DNA of 64,000 nucleotides from assembly GCA_030063045.1 (NCBI GenBank), contig JAQSEB010000050.1:682001-746000 (forward strand). The letters run 5' to 3'. The position numbers and the translations under genes are program-made. Every line of letters starts with the position of its first letter. Positions within the stretch are counted from its first letter, which is position 1. The stretch comes from Pratylenchus scribneri. Its lineage: Eukaryota > Nematoda > Chromadorea > Rhabditida > Pratylenchidae. This document shows, piece by piece, positions 1-11,215 of this stretch. Under the pieces are notes generated by a model. It made no database searches and had not been told where the DNA came from. It was given only the letters and a program-made list of their open reading frames with translations.

Positions 1-249
1 CTTGGTTGCTGCCTTTTCATATTCAGGTGCCAATTTTTTACAATGACCACACCTGATGAATATTTTATTCGATTATATTAACGGAAAAGAAATAAACCAT
101 GGAGCATAGAATTCAGCTAAGGCGATATCATGTTGTTGGATCTCTTGGTCAAAATTGGCATCTGTGTATTCCAGTACATCACTGGAAAAGACGAACAAAT
201 CAAGGTTGAATAAGAGAAGTAAAATTACAGGAAATACTGAATAAGTCAT
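1..249 (-). CDS. pdi-3: Protein disulfide isomerase, PDI-3/ERp57 type (5' exons only)
   Basis: This is the N-terminal part of an ER thiol-disulfide oxidoreductase, read leftwards and running off the window. Exon 1 is 249-98 and exon 2 begins at 52; the 45-bp intron has a GT donor and an ATCAG acceptor that together restore the Trp codon of the active site. The product starts with a hydrophobic signal peptide (MTYSVFPVILLLLFNLDLF), followed by SDVLEYTDANFDQEI, a typical first thioredoxin-fold start, then [20 protein letters not shown] with the CGHC redox site. SDVLEYTD and the spacing to CGHC resemble the ERp57/PDIA3 branch more than classical PDI. A CTTTTTAG acceptor lies about 10 nt before the ATG, consistent with trans-splicing. 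The family is certain; the subtype is inferred from the N terminus only. It is divergent from ubiquilin, which begins 788 bp away. Confidence 0.93.
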
Positions 250-1037
250 TTTGATTATCTAAAAAGTGGTCTGATTATTGATGTGTTGGTATTACACAAA
301 AAAAACATAGATTATATTATTTACGAACTTATAGATAAAAAATTAATTAAATGCTTCTTTTCTATATATGGCTATGGGATGGGGAAGAAAATCGCATCCT
401 ATATTACGAGCTTTCCACATTGAATGATGATGACCGAATAGAAACTATCTATTTTTTGATTATCCTATGATTTTTATAGCTATAGATAGCTAAAGATTTT
501 TAGATTTCCATTTTTCAAAATTGGGGAAAATCCTATAATTTTAACATGTTAATGTACTTTATAAATTGATGATTTTGACCCAGATAAATAAGTAAATTCC
601 AGAAGAAATTTTGGCTTTCCTTTCTCGTCGTCGTCAGCAAAATTACTTGGCTGTTTATCATTGGCTGTTTTTTTATAGCTCGGTTCTCTATCCCATCGAT
701 TTTCGCTAATTCTTTTGCTTGTCGATATTTTCTCGATTTTAATTCTCTAAACCCAAATCCTTCTCGATGTAAAAATGTATGATGTTGCTGTGAATGTGGT
801 GATGGTGAATTCGAAATTCTGATTTTTGGACTGCGTGCAGTCTAGTGTATCGTAATTCAGGCGAAAATTCAAGAACCGTTAAAAGGACCTCTCTCTTCTC
901 CTCATATTTTTGGGGTTTTTTTTAGGAAGCTTGTTACCTTTATATTATTAATTTTACGCTTTACCAACAATCATACTAAAAATTTTGTCACTTAAATTAA
1001 TAAAATTTAGATTAAAACATTTCCTATTGAAGAAAAT
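250..1037. promoter_or_regulatory. Divergent intergenic region, PDI and ubiquilin
   Basis: These 788 bp separate the two divergent start codons and must hold both promoters unless either gene has upstream non-coding exons. I see AT-rich DNA with no convincing ORF. Splice-acceptor-like sites precede both ATGs: CTTTTTAG about 10 nt before the PDI start, and AAAATTTAG about 27 nt before the ubiquilin start. I could not recognise a TATA box or an ER-stress element with confidence. Confidence 0.5.
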
Positions 1038-3370
1038 ATGACAGATTCTGCCAGTGATGATGAAGGGACAATGATTAGTCTCAAATTCAAGACGATCCAA
1101 GAAACTTATGAACTTAAAATCAACCAGAATTCGAATATTGAAAAGGTTAACTATAACTATAATAAATTCAAAATTAAAAAGTCAATTTCAGATCAAAAGG
1201 CAAATTTCCAAAAAGATTGATCAACCAGAGGAGAAAATATGCTTGATATTTTCTGGAAAAATTCTTAAAGATCATGAAACTTTGACACAACATAAAATTG
1301 GAGATGGTTATTTATTATTTCTTAAACATTTTAATATTGTTTTTTAAGGTATGGTCGTCCACATGGTTATTAAAAATGCAAATAAGCCGCAGTCATCTCG
1401 TGAATCAACACCATCTTCTGCCTCTTCAACCGCTGGGGGTCCAGCCTCACTTCCAAATATGGCACCATCCGCAGGAACAGCAGGGCAAGGTCAATTTGGA
1501 GCAATGTTAAATAATCCTGGTGGCATGGGAGCAATGTTGAATAATCCAATGGTTCGAGATATGCTGAACAGCCCATATATGGAAAAGTAATATTCAGATT
1601 AATTATCAGGAATTAATTTTGATATAATTTAAGTTTGATGAATAACCCAAATTTTACGGAGATGATGCGATCAATGGTCGAGCAAAATCCACAATTCCAA
1701 CAAATCATCCAAAATAACCCCGAACTTGGCCATATTCTCAATGATCCACGCGTTATGCAACAAACAATGGAAATGATCCGCAATCCGAACATGTTCAACG
1801 AATTGATGCGCAATCATGACCAAGCAGTTCGCAATTTACAGGTTTACTCATTTAAATGATAAATCACTTGTTTCTGAATTTAGGGAATTCCTGGTGGCGA
1901 AGCAGCTTTACATCGACTTTATCAAGAAGTGCAAGAACCGCTTATGAACTCAGTGCTCGGAGCACCCGGAACGGGGACGCAATATGCGCCAAATAACAAT
2001 GGGAATGCATCACAACAGAACAATGCACAAAATGGTTTTCATCAATTTTAACAATTTTGCTAAAATTCTCTTCTTAAATTAAGCAAATTCTCGAAGTCAA
2101 CATGCTGGAGTGGAAAATGCTGAAGCATTGCCAAATCCATGGAGTCGAGTGGTCAATCAAAATCAAGCACAACCGGCTGCTGGAGGTGATGCTGCGAATA
2201 CTGGTGGTGCTGCTGGAGGATTACCTTTCGCAAGTAAAAATTTTTTCTTATTTAATAAATGTAATATTGGGTGACATCTCGTTTATAGTAAATTTTGTTC
2301 CAATTTCTCTATTGTCTATTTCATCTAGAAAGGTTCAGTAGACTAAGAATTTATAAAAATCCATAAAAATCAAATTCGAAAAAATATTATTGTCCTTTGA
2401 GCGGATACCCATGAGCCATGACCTTTGACCTATTTTTTTACAAAGATGAAGGCACCCCTTGCCCCTTGGGTCGAAAATTTAAAATTTTTTTTGTAAATTC
2501 TTTTTAAACCTTAGACAGCTTAAACCTTACTCGATAATCCATTTCCACATTTAAGATATGATGAACACACCGGGCATGCAATCTTTATTGCGTCAAGTCC
2601 TCTCCAACCAAAATGCTATGCAATCTTTGATGAGTCCAGAGAATATGCGTCAATTCGGTGAAATGATGGGCAACCCTCAATTGGGCGATCAAATGCGCAC
2701 CGGCATGTCAAACCCGCAAATGATGCAGGCGATGACAAATCCTCGTGCTCTCAATGCTATTATGCAACTACAACAGGCACTTCGCGTGTTGAATGAGGAA
2801 ATGCCTGGCATGTTTCCAAATATTCCGTTCGTTTTTATTATGTTAATTTTATTAAATTTTTGAATTTTTTAAGTGGAATGGAAATGTTCCAAAATATGGC
2901 CGGACTTTTTGGTGGTGGCGTCCCTAATTCTGCCAATCAACCGCAACAACAGCAAGGTGGTGCGGGTGGAGAACAACAAAATGTTGGCGGAGGGAATTTG
3001 GCACCGAATGCAGCGGAAGGCGGTGGCACTGCCCCGCCCCAGGGACTTGCCGAACTTCTCGGCTCAATCGCACTCATGAATTTGGGAAATGTGAGAGTTT
3101 CTCATAGATTATTTTCATTTTTTTTTATTAATTTTTAAAGAATGCTCCTTCTGCCCAGCCACCCGAGGAACGCTATCGGGCACAATTGGAGCAATTGACC
3201 TCAATGGGATTCACCGATCAACAAGCAAATATTCAAGGTCAATTCATTTGTTTTTCATTTTGAATTAATAAAATTCTCAATTTTTAGCACTTTTGGCAAG
3301 TTATGGCGACCTTAATATGGCTATTGAACGTCTTTTGGGAGGAGGAGGCGGTCAACCTGGCTCTGGATAA
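1038..3370 (+). CDS. ubql-1: Ubiquilin (UBL-STI1-UBA proteasome shuttle)
   Basis: Ubiquilin carries ubiquitinated or mislocalised membrane clients to the proteasome. My ten-exon model is 1038-1145, 1192-1306, 1349-1586, 1634-1841, 1884-2034, 2084-2233, 2556-2826, 2874-3090, 3141-3237 and 3288-3370, giving 545 aa with all phases consistent. A ubiquitin-like domain spans about residues 12-85 (LIFSGKILKDHETL, then VVHMVIK). Methionine-rich STI1 repeats follow at about 125-225 (PNFTEMMRSMVEQNPQ, NPELGHILNDP, MEMIRNPNMFNELMRNHD) and 325-410 (MQSLLRQVLSNQNAM, NPRALNAIMQLQQ). They are linked by a segment containing the family's NPWS motif (ALPNPWS). The C-terminal UBA domain, about 497-540, contains LEQLTSMGFTD and ALLASYGDLNMAIERLL. 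Eight of nine introns are 42-50 bp; one is 322 bp. The TAA stop is followed at once by AATAAA. Domain order and length are typical of the family. Confidence 0.96.
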
Positions 3371-3611
3371 ATAAAGAAAAGGAAATATATAAATGATTTT
3401 GCGTGTATTTTTGCATCCTTTTTGAGATGGTCTTTTTAGAAATCATATAAATTTCCATTATCAAGTATTTCTCTACTCTATATAATTATATACTCTTATA
3501 AATAAATATGAAAATGGTGTAAAAATATATTAATGTGTTTTTTGTGATTCATTAAGGAAAAGTTTTAATTTTGTGTTTTTCCTGGGAGGTTTAAGGAGTT
3601 TTTTTTATTCC
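3371..3611. other. 3' flank of ubiquilin
   Basis: AT-rich DNA with AATAAA motifs overlapping the ubiquilin stop and again near 3500, so polyadenylation probably occurs here. No gene is visible. It runs straight into the first TTCCGGAA array. Confidence 0.5.
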
Positions 3612-4031
3612 GGAAAGTATTTAATTTGTTCCGGAAAGTTTATTTATTTGTTCCGGAAAGTTTATTTTATTTGTTCCGGAAAGTTTATTTTTTTGTTCCG
3701 GTTGTTCCGGAAAGTTTATTTTTTTTTGTTCCGGTTGTTCCGGAAAGTTTATTTTATTTGTTCCGGAAAGTTTATTTTTTTGTTCCGGTTGTTCCGGAAA
3801 GTTTATTTAATTTGTTCCGGAAAGTTTATTTAATTTGTTCCGGAAAGTTTATTTAATTTGTTCCGGAAAGTTTATTTAATTTGTTCCGGAAAGTTTATTT
3901 ATTTGTTCCGGAAAGTTTATTTAATTTGTTCCGGAAAGTTTATTTAATTTGTTCCGGAAAGTTTATTTAATTTGTTCCGGAAAGTTTATTTAATTTGTTC
4001 CGGAAAGTTTATTTAATTTGTTTCATTGCGG
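3612..4031. repeat. TTCCGGAA minisatellite array 1 (about 23-bp unit)
   Basis: Tandem array whose unit is TTCCGGAAAGTTTATTT followed by an AATTTG-like spacer, about 23 bp. The left half mixes shorter and longer units that include TTCCGGTTGTTCCGG. The right half, from about 3800, is nearly homogeneous. Open frames across it are produced by the repeat and are not treated as genes. It lies about 240 bp past the ubiquilin stop. Confidence 0.95.
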
Positions 4032-7000
4032 AAAGTGTATTATTTTTTCATTCAGGAATACCGTACTTCCTTTTCTATTAATCACAACAATTCCAATTTT
4101 TACTCATTTGGAGCGAAAGGGATTTTAAATTTTTTGGAATTATATAATTAATTTATTCGATAAGACTTTCTTCTGATTTTGCATATTTTTTTTCCTAAGA
4201 TCCCTTTATTTTTCCTCCATTACCTTCTTTATTAGAATCGGGCAAAATCAAAAGTCCCCGTTGGATAAAAATCAACCGGTTCTTTCTTCATTCCTTTACC
4301 CCTCTAAATTTTCCCCTCGAAGCTCGGACACAACAAAGTGCAATCGTCGTAAATTTGTCGGCACTTTGCGAATTAAAAATTGATGCCACGATTGGTGGAT
4401 GGTTGGTATAGTGCCATTTTGCATTTCGTCCCAAAAAGCACTTTGTTCTCCCCTCATTTTTTGCCCTTCTTCCGCCCAGGCCATTTGTCGCATTCGGCAT
4501 AAATTCATTCAATGAAAAAAGAGGCGAAGATGGCCCCACAGGGGCTGCCGATTCTTTCCATTCGGCATTGATGATGGAGATGAATGTCAAAATATTTTTA
4601 TTGGTGCCGCCTCACACAAACACAAAGGAAGGATGAATTTAGGGGGGAATAAAGTGGAGAGGGGGCAGGAAGCCAAAAGAGCCGGACGATGACCGACTTG
4701 GACGATGGCATCGATGTGAAAAAGCTGAGGAGGAAGAACAGTTGTTCAGGAATGGCCTTCCTTCCTTTTATTGTTGTAATTGGTTCAATAAAGAAGTTTG
4801 GGGCCAAACTTATTTTGCAGTCATTTATCATCGTCGAGGGCGAGGAGGAAATTGTGCGCCGGTCAATTTGGACGAAAAGCCTCCGCCGAACCGATGCCAC
4901 CCATTGCTTCTCGGGCTGTTGAAGGAAGCCAAATAGATGGACAAAACGATGACAACAGGCGCGGATTGTCACAACATTAATTATTTGATCTGACCGCCAT
5001 TTAGCCGATTGGGGGCCAATGGATTTTTGTGAAAGAATGTGGCATTTGACTTTGAGCGCATTTTAATAATAATCAACAAGAGGAGAGAGTTTAATCTTAA
5101 TTAAGCCTTAAATTAATCATTTAAAAGGTTCGCTAAACTATAATAAATGGCATATTGGGAGGTTTTTCTGAGGAATCTTTTAAATATCGTATGCCCCATC
5201 TTCCTTTGCTTTGCCCTTTGTCTATTTTGGTAATTTTGCCGCTGGCTTCCTTCATCATTCATCAACCTTAACAACAATAATAATACTGTAATGAATATAT
5301 CCAATTTAATGCTGATATTCCCTCAAGGCTTTTATTAATAATTCAATTCTTCTTCCCATCCAATCCAGCATTAAAGGACCAAAATTGCGTGGATTTCCGG
5401 TCCGATTCTCTGCACATTTTCATTTCATTCATTTTCCCTTCAAAGGGCGGCACATCATTTATATGTGGATTTTTGACATTGAGTAAAAAGGCTGAATGAC
5501 ACATACATTATCGGCGGGGGCACATTTTGAGCGAATTTGCAAAATGGCGGAGGAGCGGGCCGCAAATTCATTAGCGTCAGTGGCAGCCCAAAAATCTGGA
5601 TGGAAATGGGAATGGGAGCATGCCCTTCCTCCCTTTGTTGTCCTCCCACAAAATATAAAAATCCCTTCCTTTGCCCTCGCACTTCCCGTTGGCCCCCTCG
5701 GGGGTTTGATGGGAGAAGGCCCACAGCAGGCGGCATGGCATTTTATTATCATCGATGTGTGCCGCCATAGAAGGGAAAGGGTTTGAGGAATAATTACCGC
5801 ATTGCGGGGAATTGGTTGAATTTGGGGATTGATAGAATTGGATGGGTCCGGTCCATCCATCCATCCTTGCATATTCATCCTTCCGTCATTGCCAATGAAT
5901 GGCACAATATACAAAACAAATATTGTGGCACAAAAATGAGAAATGTGGCCAAAATATTTGGAAGGGGAATGAAAAGCTGATTTGAAATTTGCAATGAAAT
6001 TCATTGAATTTTTTAAAAATTTTCTGCTTTCATTTGGTTGCCTTTAAGCTTTTATAACTTATCTTTATTGGTTGGACGATAAAATTATTTCCCATTTTGC
6101 CCACAAAATTTGATTCCTAACAAATAATCGAAGGAAATTCGGCCAATTTGTTCTCATTAGCTTGAAGGAAGGAAGAACAACAAAATGCAGCACATTTTGA
6201 CCAATTTGGGTTGTTCCTTCCCCCACTGCCATGGAAAACAAAAGACCAAAAGGCACACACACAAAATTGATGTGGCCAAATTGGGAAAACCCTACGAAGA
6301 ATGAGGGGGCAAATTGCATAGCAAAATTGTCCAATTTGATGATGGCCCCGGGAATTATTGTGTGTTTTGACAGAATTGCATTGCCTTCTTATTGGATATT
6401 GGGGGGACATTTGCTGCTGGGCCATTTCACATTGGTGGTTGATGAAAATTGAATTGGAAAAGCTGGGGGCAAGCAGTAAAAGAAGACCGAAAATTGTTTG
6501 AAAATTACACAAACAATAAGCAATTTTTAAAATTTATTATCATATTCCAGGGTTTGAGCTTTGTCTTTTACTCAACAATTTATTACTCCATTTTAAGTGT
6601 TGGAAAATTCCCCATATTTTACTAATCTCGGGTATCTTTTTTTAATAATGAATTCGAGCACATCAATGTCAACCACCACCCAAAAATCCATGGAAAACGA
6701 CAATAATGGCGGCGGGTGGCCGAATATTTTGGCTAAAAGGAAGCTGGGAGGAAGGATGGACCACCGGAAACCCGGAGAGGGATAGGAGGCCATTCCCCCG
6801 GGCGAAATATTTAATTTTCAGTTGCATAGCCAAAAACATTTTCTTCGAAGATTATCGTTTGCCCCCTCTCTTCGTCATCATCATCTTCAGTGGACGATTT
6901 TTGCGACCATTTGACCTCCAAAATTTCGGTTGGCTTTTGTTTGCATTCAAAAATTGCAACAGAAGAAATGAAATAATATGGAATTGGCCACATTATTTTC

Positions 7001-7072
7001 ACTTTTAATTTTTTTATAATTGAATCGAAACAAGACGTTTCCAATACAGCCAATTTCAATACAAAGCCTTCG

Positions 7073-7381
7073 CTTTTGGCCATAACTCAACAAGAAGCAA
7101 CCAATTTAGGAAGGCGATATGCCTTTTGAAAGCTCTAAATGTCCTCTAAAAAGTGGCTTAATTAATTTTTTGAAAATTTAAAATAATTTTTAGAAAAGCA
7201 GATTTTCCTCCAGAATTCGAGTTTATTATACTCAAAAGCATGTAACATTTTTTAATGCCGAATTATATAAAATTTTATCAAGCCACTTTGTAGAGGACAT
7301 TTAGGGCTTTCGAATAGTATATCGCCTTCCCGGATTGGCGGTAGCCTCCACGAGTTATGACAAAATTATATGGCCAAAAAG
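7073..7381. repeat. Family B foldback element, copy B1
   Basis: Inverted-repeat element of about 310 bp. The left arm starts TTTTGGCCATAACTCAAC and contains GAAGGCGATATGCC and TGTCCTCTAAAAAGTGGC. The right arm carries the reverse complement of the same blocks (AGAGGACATTTAGGGCTTTC, TATCGCCTTCC, then ATGGCCAAAA). No coding capacity; it resembles a non-autonomous MITE. The right terminus is slightly rearranged in this copy. Confidence 0.85.
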
Positions 7382-7912
7382 TGGCGAAGATTGTTAGGCA
7401 TTTTATTTTTTTGGAGGCAAATTTTTCCCCTTTTCCATTTTCTTCCCACTTACCGCAATTTCCTTCATAATCTCCCCTCCCTTTAGAATACGGTGCCCCC
7501 TCCCCCCTTCCATTCCAATCAAATTTTCCCTTCCCATAATTATTCCACAATTCCAATCCAAATTCCGCATTTCTTCACCGATGCAATGAATCCTAAATTC
7601 CCACCTCATTTTCATGCATGCAAAATTTTAAGGAGCATTTTGTGTGGTTTTACCCGTAAAATTTCCATCTTCTAATCTGCGCCGGCGCACATAAATGGTG
7701 CCAATTGGGCCAGCCGGATTTAAGGCGGATTGAATTGGGTGGAGGGAGGGGGGGGGGCGATGGATTGACTGACCAAATTCTCATTCAACCAACCGACTCA
7801 AAATTGACGAAAATGGCGGCAATTAAAAAGCGCTAGAAAATTTTTTGGAAAGGAATGATTTTGGCAAGGGAATATTTTTTGGGGAGGTGAACTGGGAAGT
7901 CCATCTTTTCAG

Positions 7913-8130
7913 CTTAAGGTGGCCACTTTTGATGAAACTTTGCCTATTTTTAGTACATTGGATGCCTTCACCTAAACTGTAATTTTATATGTTAAATTAG
8001 TATGCCTCGGAAATTATGGCTAAAAAATAAAATTTTGGATAAAAGAATCTAAAATTATTTTAAAATTTTTTCAATAATTGAAATTTGGCCAACTTTCATT
8101 TGGCCATAACTCGGATATATGGCAAAAAGT
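7913..8130. repeat. Family C repeat, copy C1
   Basis: Begins AAGGTGGCCACTTTTGATGA and contains a block reading GATGCCTTCACCTAAAC, both shared with copies at 16740, 16912 and 28946. The right end carries a weak inverted match near GGCAAAAAGTGG. No coding capacity. The right boundary is approximate. Confidence 0.7.
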
Positions 8131-8953
8131 GGATTGGCACAATTTAATCCATCCCACATTTAATAAATAAATCAGCCACTTCATTTCCCATCATTATGGC
8201 CAAGCCCTATCCACAATTCCCTTCTAATTTGCCCCGCCCCCTTTTGGACCATTCTTTCCTCTAATTCCTTTCCCCCTTCTCACTAATGGGATTATTGACG
8301 TGCCCCTTTTGCATTAATTTGTCCCCCTTCACCAATAATTTGGCCCCAATTCCCCCTTTTCCCCCTAATGAATTGGCCATCCTCCCAAATTTGGCCAAAT
8401 CGAATTTGTGGCCACTTCCCAAAAATGGGAGCCAATAGTAGTCCCAAAGGAGGGGGCGGATCCATCCGGCATTGGCCTAATCAATTAATGGCGAATTTCC
8501 TCTTTCATAATTTTCCTTGGACACAAAAACAATGTCCAAATTTGCCATCCCAAAATCCCCCCCCCCCCCCCTCCATTACTCAAAAGCCATTAGCCTTATT
8601 TTTGGCCCCATCTTCTTATCCTTCTCATAAACCAGTTCCATCCTTGCCATTGCCATTGCCTCTTCATCAATCCCACAAATGGGTTGAGGGGAGGGCATAT
8701 CTCATGGAGGGCTTTTTGAGGGAATTAAGGGTGGCCACCACCAGATTAGGTTTCTTCTTCATTTTCCCATTTTTTTCCATCAACCAACATTCCTCTTCCC
8801 TTTTCTTTATTTAATTCCCTAATAAAATATGGACCATCTCTTAAAATATGTGAAAATATGGAAAGTGGACCTTACATCCTATACCGCATTTTTGGCAAAT
8901 TAATTTCCAACCTTAGACCATTATGAGTACCGTCGTTTGGGAATACCTCAATC

Positions 8954-9257
8954 TTTTTTGGCCCATAGCTCAGGAAGGCAATAGCCAATTTAGGATGGCG
9001 ATATACCATTCGAAAGCCTAAAGTGTCCTCTAAAAAGTGGCTTGATAAAATTTAATATAATTCGACATTTAAAATGTTATATGTCTTTGAGTGTAAAATA
9101 AGCCCTAATTTTTTGAGTAAATGCCTATTATTTTAAATTTTTTTTAAATTACCAATAATTGTTTATGCCAGCCATTTTATAGAGGACATTTAGGGCTTTC
9201 GAATGGCATATCGCCTTCCCGAATTGGTTGCTTCCTTATTGAGATATGGCCAAAAGA
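8954..9257. repeat. Family B foldback element, copy B2
   Basis: About 304 bp with both arms of family B: TTTTGGCCCATAGCTCAG on the left, GAGATATGGCCAAAAG on the right, and matching GTCCTCTAAAAAGTGG and AGAGGACATTTAGGGC blocks inside. Intergenic. Confidence 0.88.
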
Positions 9258-10833
9258 ATGGCCTAGGAACTCAATCAGTGGTAAAGCAAATATACAATAA
9301 TAAATCCCCTTCAATAAGCCCCCTTAATCAATCAAAGTTTTATTAAAAAGATGCAAATATAATCTCGAAATCGACCTCTCTAAAATGAGTCAATCCATCT
9401 CTTCGCCACCCACCCATCCACCATCAATCCCATTAAATCCATTCCCCCTCACTCAATTTGCCATATTCCCCTCCTCATCCCTTCTCACTCATGCTTTTTG
9501 CCCGCAATGTTTGATTAATTGCGCAAATGTCCCCCCAAAAATATGCTCCCCTCTGTCTTCTGTGTCCGTCCATCTTCCTTCCTGCCTTCCTTGGCCAAAT
9601 ATTCTTATTCCCCCTTGGGGCAAATAAATTGATGTATGTGGCACATGGGCCAAATATGGGAAGGCGGGGGAAAAGGATGAATATGGCCAAATGGGGCGAA
9701 TATTTTAATGAAAAAATGGCAAAATCCAATTTATCATTTTCATCATCAAAATTGATATTTTTCTTGGCCAACCAAATCATTCCCCTCCTCCCATCCATAA
9801 ATTGGCATTTACCCAATTTTGGAATGTGCACATTCTTCACCTCATTAAGCTTTGTGTATGAATCATCAACGATTCACAATGATCCAATAGAAAATGGAAA
9901 TGCCAAATTTGGTGCACTCTACGAAAAGGCCAATATGTTGTAGAAAAGGAAAGCATCTTCACCCGGTGATTCTACTCCCATTATTAGCTTTCTTTATTAG
10001 CTTCCATTTTGTTTCATCCCATTTATTTGTTTTAAATGTCCTAAATTTCTTCATTTCAAAGCATATTTACGATTAAAATGCCAATCAAATAAGGAAATTG
10101 GCCAATCAAAATTCAAATGCCTTATAATTTCATAAATCCATCCGCCAGCAATAATAAAAAACAATTTTGGCCCAAAATTTCATCCAATCTCACAAATGAT
10201 TTGGATTGGATGTGTTGATTGAGTTCCCCCTCCATTCTATCTACTTCATTCCCATCATCAATATTAAGCACATTGAAGGGGCAAAAGTAATGGCCAATTC
10301 TTTCCTCCACCCACCAAATTCATCCCAAAATCCACTCAAAATTTATTATTGTCCCCCAACCCTCTGAGTGAATCGGTCGGTGGCCGTGCCCGCCGATTGG
10401 CCCCACACAGTCACAAAAAATGGCCATTAATAATCCGCACATACTTCCCCCAATACCCTCCAAAAGTTTCCCTCATTTTCTTCCCCAATCGAGGGGGGGG
10501 GGCAATTGTTGTGATGATTCGGTGAGTTGGGGGTTTAAAGCCGATGGCCGGCCATCCGAAATCATCTTTTCGGCAGCAGCCCCGAAGGGATGGGGGAAAT
10601 GTTTTGGGTTGAATAAAATTGAATTGAATTGGATGAATGAAATTGATTATCCGATGGAAATGGGGGTGGTTTGTAAATGGACAAACTGGGCCTAACTAAA
10701 AGGAGGGTGGCGGGGGAATTGTAGGGCATTCGGCTTTTTTACTTTAGCGGTTAGTTGTCCATTCTCCTATTTTTACATTATTACACAATTTAATTTCACT
10801 AAGCCGTCCAGAAAATTTTATATTTTTATGTTT

Positions 10834-11215
10834 CATTCCGGAAAGTTTTAATTCTGATTTCTTTCCGGAAAGTTTTAATTCTGATTTCTTTCCGGAAAGT
10901 TTTAATTCTTATTTCTTTCCGGAAAGTTTTAATTCTGATTTCTTTCCGGAAAGTTTTAATTCTGATTTCTTTCCGGAAAGTTTTAATTCTGATTTCTTTC
11001 CGGAAAGTTTTAATTCTGATTTCTTTCCGGAGAGTTTTAATTCTGATTTCTTTCCGGAAAGTTTTAATTCTGATTTCTTTCCGGAAAGTTTTAATTCTGA
11101 TTTCTTTCCGGAAAGTTTTAATTCTGATTTCTTTCCGGAAAGTTTTAATTCTGATTTCTTTCCGGAAAGTTTTAATTCCGATTTATTTCCGGAAAGTTTT
11201 AATTCTGATTTTTAT
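10834..11215. repeat. TTCCGGAA minisatellite array 2 (27-bp unit)
   Basis: About 14 nearly identical 27-bp units beginning TTCCGGAAAGTTTTAATTCT, ending in a degenerate TTTATGTTTCATTC stretch. This is the same unit as arrays 3 and 4, on the plus strand. It sits alone in the gene-poor tract. Confidence 0.96.

Larger units (their letters stand above)
4032..10833. other. Gene-poor tract, left part
   Basis: About 6.8 kb with no exon chain or protein family I could recognise on either strand. The longest open frames, such as 6004-5459 on the minus strand, are compositionally odd, overlap other open frames on both strands and match nothing known to me. The tract is a patchwork of AT-rich DNA and C/G-rich low-complexity blocks, with family B copies at 7073-7381 and 8954-9257, a family C copy at about 7913-8130, and poly-C or poly-G runs near 7750, 8560 and 10495. 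It may belong to the regulatory territory of the Spalt gene; that is inference. Confidence 0.5.

Noticed and set aside
3573..3856. Open frames with FRKVYF-type repeats
   Set aside because: By-product of TTCCGGAA array 1; not a protein gene.
5459..6004. 181-codon minus-strand open frame in the gene-poor tract
   Set aside because: No domain, compositionally random, overlapped by several other open frames on both strands; C/G-rich DNA here simply lacks stop codons.
10834..11215. CRISPR-like appearance of regular short repeats
   Set aside because: Units are contiguous tandem repeats without unique spacers, in a eukaryotic genome.
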